From Streptomyces luteolus (GTDB taxonomy: Bacteria > Actinomycetota > Actinomycetes > Streptomycetales > Streptomycetaceae): DNA of 64,000 nucleotides. Positions 61,508 to 64,000 of this stretch are shown here, one piece after another. Positions within the stretch are counted from its first letter, which is position 1; each line of letters opens with the position of its first letter. The stretch spans positions 124,001 through 188,000 of the forward strand of contig NZ_JASCIS010000005.1 in the NCBI RefSeq assembly GCF_029968015.1, in the 5' to 3' direction. A program made the translations under genes and the position numbers. The notes under the pieces are model-generated. The model had not been told where the DNA came from. It was given only the letters and a program-made list of their open reading frames with translations, and did no database searches.

Positions 61508-62125
61508 TTAACTGACCTTGGGTACTTCCATACGCATCAGGGCCCGCAGCCCGCCCTCCAGCTGCTCGACCTCCGCGTCCCCGAACAGGGCCCGCTGGGC
61601 GATGAAGCCCTGCGCGAGCGCCATCATGGTGCGCGCCACGTGGTCGGGCTCGACGTCGTCCGGCATGAGCCCCGCCTCACGGTAGGCGTCGACCAGCCCG
61701 CCCCACGCGGCCCTCATCTCCACGAACCCCTGCCGCAGCGGCGCCGCCAGCTCCTCGTTGCGCAGCGTCTCGGCCCACACCTGGAGGACGAGGCGCGGGA
61801 ACTCGATGCTGCCGCCGCCGACCCGCCCGTTCAGGACGATGTTCAGCACCTGCCCGAGGAGCTTGTCCGGCAGCGGCGGCGGGTCCTGGTTGGCGGCGTC
61901 CTCGAAGGCTCCCCTGACGGTGCCGAAGACCTCGCCGACGATGGCGGCGATCAGCTCTTCCTTGCCGCTGAAGTACCGGTAGACGGCCCCGGCGGAGAGC
62001 CCGGCCTCGCGCAGCACGTCCTGCATCGACGTGGCGTGGAATCCGCCCTGCGTGAAGCTGCGGACGGCGCCGTCGATGATCTGCCGACGACGGGCGTCGA
62101 GGTGTTCCTGGGATACGCGAGCCAT
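61508..62125 (-). CDS. TetR-family regulator
   Basis: A 205-residue regulator. The helix-turn-helix is ATSMQDVLREAGLSAGAVYRYFSGKEELI. Start ATG 62125. On the minus strand TTGTCA and TAGTTT with 17-bp spacing form its promoter, and an AAACGAACATTCATTCT operator fills the spacer. A second copy sits before the divergent membrane protein gene, so it should repress both. Confidence 0.93.
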   Translation of the reverse strand: MARVSQEHLDARRRQIIDGAVRSFTQGGFHATSMQDVLREAGLSAGAVYRYFSGKEELIAAIVGEVFGTVRGAFEDAANQDPPPLPDKLLGQVLNIVLNGRVGGGSIEFPRLVLQVWAETLRNEELAAPLRQGFVEMRAAWGGLVDAYREAGLMPDDVEPDHVARTMMALAQGFIAQRALFGDAEVEQLEGGLRALMRMEVPKVS

Positions 62126-62131
62126 GGCCTC

Positions 62132-62214
62132 AAACTAAAACGAACATTCATTCTTGACAAGGTTGCAGCGGCGGCGGGACAGTGGCCGCATCACGTAAAA
62201 CGAACGGTCATTCT
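62132..62214. promoter_or_regulatory. TetR promoter-operator pair
   Basis: AAAACGAACATTCATTCT (62137-62154) and AAAACGAACGGTCATTCT (62197-62214) are two sites 60 bp apart. The first lies between the -35 (plus strand TGACAA, 62155-62160) and -10 (AAACTA, 62132-62137) of the minus-strand tetR promoter. The second precedes the membrane protein gene. Confidence 0.8.
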
Positions 62215-62246
62215 CTATACGGTCCCGATACGAGCGGAGCCCTGCC

Positions 62247-63245
62247 ATGTCCGCCACACCCACCCCCGGCACGCCCACCCCGGCAGCACCGAGCCCGGCC
62301 GCCGGGCGGCCCCGGCACGTGCTCGCGGTGCTCGTCCTCATCCCGGCCGTCGTCGCGCTCGCCCTGTGGGCCTTCGCCTGGCCCGCCGCTCGTACGGCGC
62401 CGCGCGACCTGCCGATCGCGGTCGCCGGCGCGCCCGCCGCTGTGGTCGGCCTGGAACGCCAACTGGAGCGCAAGGAGGGCGCGTTCGAGGTGCACCGGTA
62501 CGACGACGAGGCGGCCGCGCGCGCCGCCATCGAGGACCGGGACGTATACGGGGCGATCGTCGCCACCGAGCGCGGGCCCCGGCTGCTCACCGCCTCGGCC
62601 GCGAGCCCCGTCGTCGCGCAGATGCTCAAGCAGACGGCCACGGCCCAGGCACCGAAGGGCGCCCCGGTGCAGGTCGAGGACGTGGTGGCGGCTCCGCCCG
62701 GCGACCCGCGCGGGGCGGTCCTCGGCACGAGCGTGCTGCCGATGGCTCTTGCTGGGGTCGCGGCCGGTGCGGTGGTGACGCTGCTCGGCCTGCGCGGGGT
62801 GCGCGCCGCCTGCGCCCTGGTGGGCGCCGCCGCGCTGGTCGGCGTCGTGGCGGCCGCGCTGACGCACAGCTGGCTCGGGGCGCTGACCGGCGACTGGTGG
62901 ACCGAGGCGGGAGTCCTCGCCCTGTCGACGCTGGCGGTGAGCGCGGCCGTGGCCGGACTCGCGGCGGTGCTCGGCCGCGCCGGGATCGCCCTCGGCGCCC
63001 TGACCGTGGTCCTGATCGGCAACCCCTTCTCCGGCATCGCCTCGGCACCCGAGCTGCTTCCGGAGCCCGCGGGCGCGATCGGCCAGTGGCTGCCGCCGGG
63101 CGCGGGGGGCACGCTGCTGCGCTCGGTCTCGTTCTTCGACGGCGCGGCGGCGTCCAGGCCCGCGTGGACACTCGCCGTGTGGGCGGGGGCGGGGCTGGTG
63201 CTGATTCTGGTCGGTGGGGCGGTGCGGGTGCGGCGGGCCGGCTGA
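62247..63245 (+). CDS. ABC-2-type/DUF3533-like membrane protein
   Basis: A 332-residue protein. One N-terminal helix (VLAVLVLIPAVVALALWAFAW) is followed by an extracellular domain of ~110 residues (VAGAPAAVVGLERQLERKEG and on) and five C-terminal helices. This layout is that of ABC-2 permease or YhgE/Pip-like exporters. No ATPase gene is adjacent. TetR neighbour suggests an inducible export or stress function. Confidence 0.82.
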   Translation: MSATPTPGTPTPAAPSPAAGRPRHVLAVLVLIPAVVALALWAFAWPAARTAPRDLPIAVAGAPAAVVGLERQLERKEGAFEVHRYDDEAAARAAIEDRDVYGAIVATERGPRLLTASAASPVVAQMLKQTATAQAPKGAPVQVEDVVAAPPGDPRGAVLGTSVLPMALAGVAAGAVVTLLGLRGVRAACALVGAAALVGVVAAALTHSWLGALTGDWWTEAGVLALSTLAVSAAVAGLAAVLGRAGIALGALTVVLIGNPFSGIASAPELLPEPAGAIGQWLPPGAGGTLLRSVSFFDGAAASRPAWTLAVWAGAGLVLILVGGAVRVRRAG

Positions 63246-63254
63246 GGCCGGGCC

Positions 63255-63385
63255 TCTCCCCTCCCCGCCCCTTCCCGACTGTGCCGATATGCGGCTGGCG
63301 CCGCGTGGCTGCGGAGCTTCGGGGGCTCCGCTCCCGGACCCCCGCTCCTCAATCGCCGGAGGGGCTGAATTTCAGCCCCCCGTAG
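63255..63385. repeat. Dispersed GC-rich palindrome
   Basis: Contains CTCCCCGCCCCTTCCCG, GCCGATATGCGGCTGGCGCC, CTCCGCTCCCGGACCCCCGC, CTCAATCGCCGGAGGGGCTG and the short palindrome GGGGCTGAATTTCAGCCCC (63361-63379). These match the 58.0-58.2 kb block. The tail reaches into the last codons of the antitoxin gene and supplies its stop. Confidence 0.85.
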
Positions 63386-63659
63386 CCCCCCGATGCTCCG
63401 CCGCGATGCCGAACCGCTGACGCTCTCCCGGCGCGGACGCGCCTGAGCCGACCGTCGAGACGGCGCTGATCACCTGCTCCTCCGGCGCCTCGGCCGGCTC
63501 GGGCGACTCCTGCAGGCGGCGCAGATCCTCCGCCGAGACCAGGGCCACGAGCGGTTTGCCGTGCCGGGTGACGACCACGCGCTCGCCGCCGTACACCACA
63601 CGGTTGATCAGGTCGGCGAGCTCAGCGCGGGCTTGCGTCACCGGAATCTCGTAGGCCAT
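63372..63659 (-). CDS. Phd/YefM-type antitoxin, solitary
   Basis: A 95-residue protein. The N-terminal Phd/YefM fold is clear: [47 protein letters not shown]. The C-terminal ~40 residues are diverged, and the last few lie in a dispersed repeat that provides the stop. No toxin gene is adjacent on either side. Such proteins bind DNA and repress their own promoter; here it is divergent from clpP and may regulate it. Confidence 0.88.
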   Translation of the reverse strand: MAYEIPVTQARAELADLINRVVYGGERVVVTRHGKPLVALVSAEDLRRLQESPEPAEAPEEQVISAVSTVGSGASAPGERQRFGIAAEHRGATGG

Positions 63660-63685
63660 GGGTCCATCATATCGTCACGTACGTC

Positions 63686-63702
63686 CTGTACATTTTTTAC
63701 AG
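63686..63702. promoter_or_regulatory. Candidate operator between antitoxin and clpP
   Basis: CTGTA-N7-TACAG palindrome, preceded by ACGTACGT at 63677-63684, in the 76-bp divergent gap. Phd-type proteins bind short TGTAC-like palindromes, so this may be the antitoxin's own site. Confidence 0.55.
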
Positions 63703-63735
63703 AACGCGCGATGCCGTGCCCCGAAGGAGCCCGCC

Positions 63736-64000
63736 ATGAACCTGAACCGGAACCGCCCGTACGCACGCCATGTCCTGCCGGAGTTCACCGAGCGCACGAG
63801 TTCGGGGACGCGCACCCGGGACCCGTACTCGAAACTCCTCGAGGAGCGGATCATCTTCCTCGGCACGCCCATCGACGACACGGCGGCCAACGACGTGATG
63901 GCGCAGTTCATGTATCTGGAGCACAGCGCGCCCGACCAGGACATCTCGCTCTACATCAATTCGCCGGGCGGCTCGTTCAGCGCGATGACCGCCGTGTACG
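63736..64000 (+). CDS. clpP: ATP-dependent Clp protease proteolytic subunit, N-terminal part
   Basis: First 88 codons of a Clp[40 protein letters not shown] and [19 protein letters not shown] 63736 has GAAGGAG. The N-terminus [15 protein letters not shown] differs from the main ClpP1, and the sequence looks closer to the ClpP3-type subunits of Streptomyces. The gene runs off the window before the catalytic Ser. Confidence 0.92.
   Translation, partial: MNLNRNRPYARHVLPEFTERTSSGTRTRDPYSKLLEERIIFLGTPIDDTAANDVMAQFMYLEHSAPDQDISLYINSPGGSFSAMTAVY

Overview
The base composition (very high G+C), codon usage, GTG/TTG starts, mycothiol-linked formaldehyde dehydrogenase, MurT/GatD pair, bL37-like ribosomal miniprotein and many Streptomyces-type genes point to a chromosomal stretch of a Streptomyces or close relative. 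Nearly all of it reads as ordinary, densely packed core or conserved-accessory chromosome. I see no phage, plasmid, CRISPR array, large biosynthetic cluster, rRNA or tRNA gene.

Layout. 0-8 kb: start of a glycine/sarcosine N-methyltransferase (cut by the left edge), a STAS anti-anti-sigma protein, a frameshifted DUF1992 gene, a pentapeptide-repeat protein with a Cys cluster, an ArsR-SRPBCC fusion behind a textbook operator, an M20 dipeptidase, a GNAT, a methyltransferase and mycothiol-dependent formaldehyde dehydrogenase. 8-17 kb: a decayed gene, a divergent ROK kinase/LacI pair, a transmembrane Ser/Thr kinase, a DUF6986 aldolase-like protein, ETF alpha and beta, flavin reductase. 17-29 kb: thioredoxin-like/DUF4395 pair, PlsC, B3/4 protein, transglutaminase, threonine aldolase-SDR-DUF6421 operon, alpha/beta-hydrolase-LLM operon facing a PadR regulator, then a ~1 kb GC-rich repeat array and a phosphodiesterase. 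29-40 kb: GNAT, two VOC proteins, P450, DUF5134, M56 peptidase, PAP2 phosphatase with a tandemly amplified 3' tail, HAD, TmrB-like kinase, LigT-like protein, bL37, acyl-CoA dehydrogenase divergent from TetR. 40-46 kb: peptide deformylase, murT-gatD, pfkA, CtaG-like protein, small secreted and membrane proteins. 46-54 kb: a probable carnitine-to-betaine operon with an XRE-TetR fusion regulator, DedA, an OlsB/OlsA-like ornithine lipid pair, PlsC, an epimerase. 54-64 kb: secreted aminopeptidase, complete ureABCFGD, TetR with a membrane protein, a solitary Phd-type antitoxin and the start of a ClpP gene.

How genes work together. ETF takes electrons from acyl-CoA dehydrogenases such as the one at 38-39 kb, and the two promoters share a decamer. 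The carnitine set should yield glycine betaine, the product that the methyltransferase at the left edge also leads toward. The urease operon has both structural subunits and accessory proteins F, G and D. MurT and GatD amidate lipid II.

The most unusual material is non-coding: (1) dispersed GC-rich palindromes, condensed into a ~1 kb array at 27.2-28.2 kb and also splitting the urease operon; (2) two separate cases where the 3' end of a gene has been tandemly copied (PAP2, ureD); (3) a 167-bp nested hairpin whose arm differences are almost all compatible with G-U pairing in minus-strand RNA; (4) many short tandem arrays at gene starts, one with an 11-bp unit inside a broken gene. Several palindromic operators are sharply placed in promoters and are the most testable regulatory predictions.
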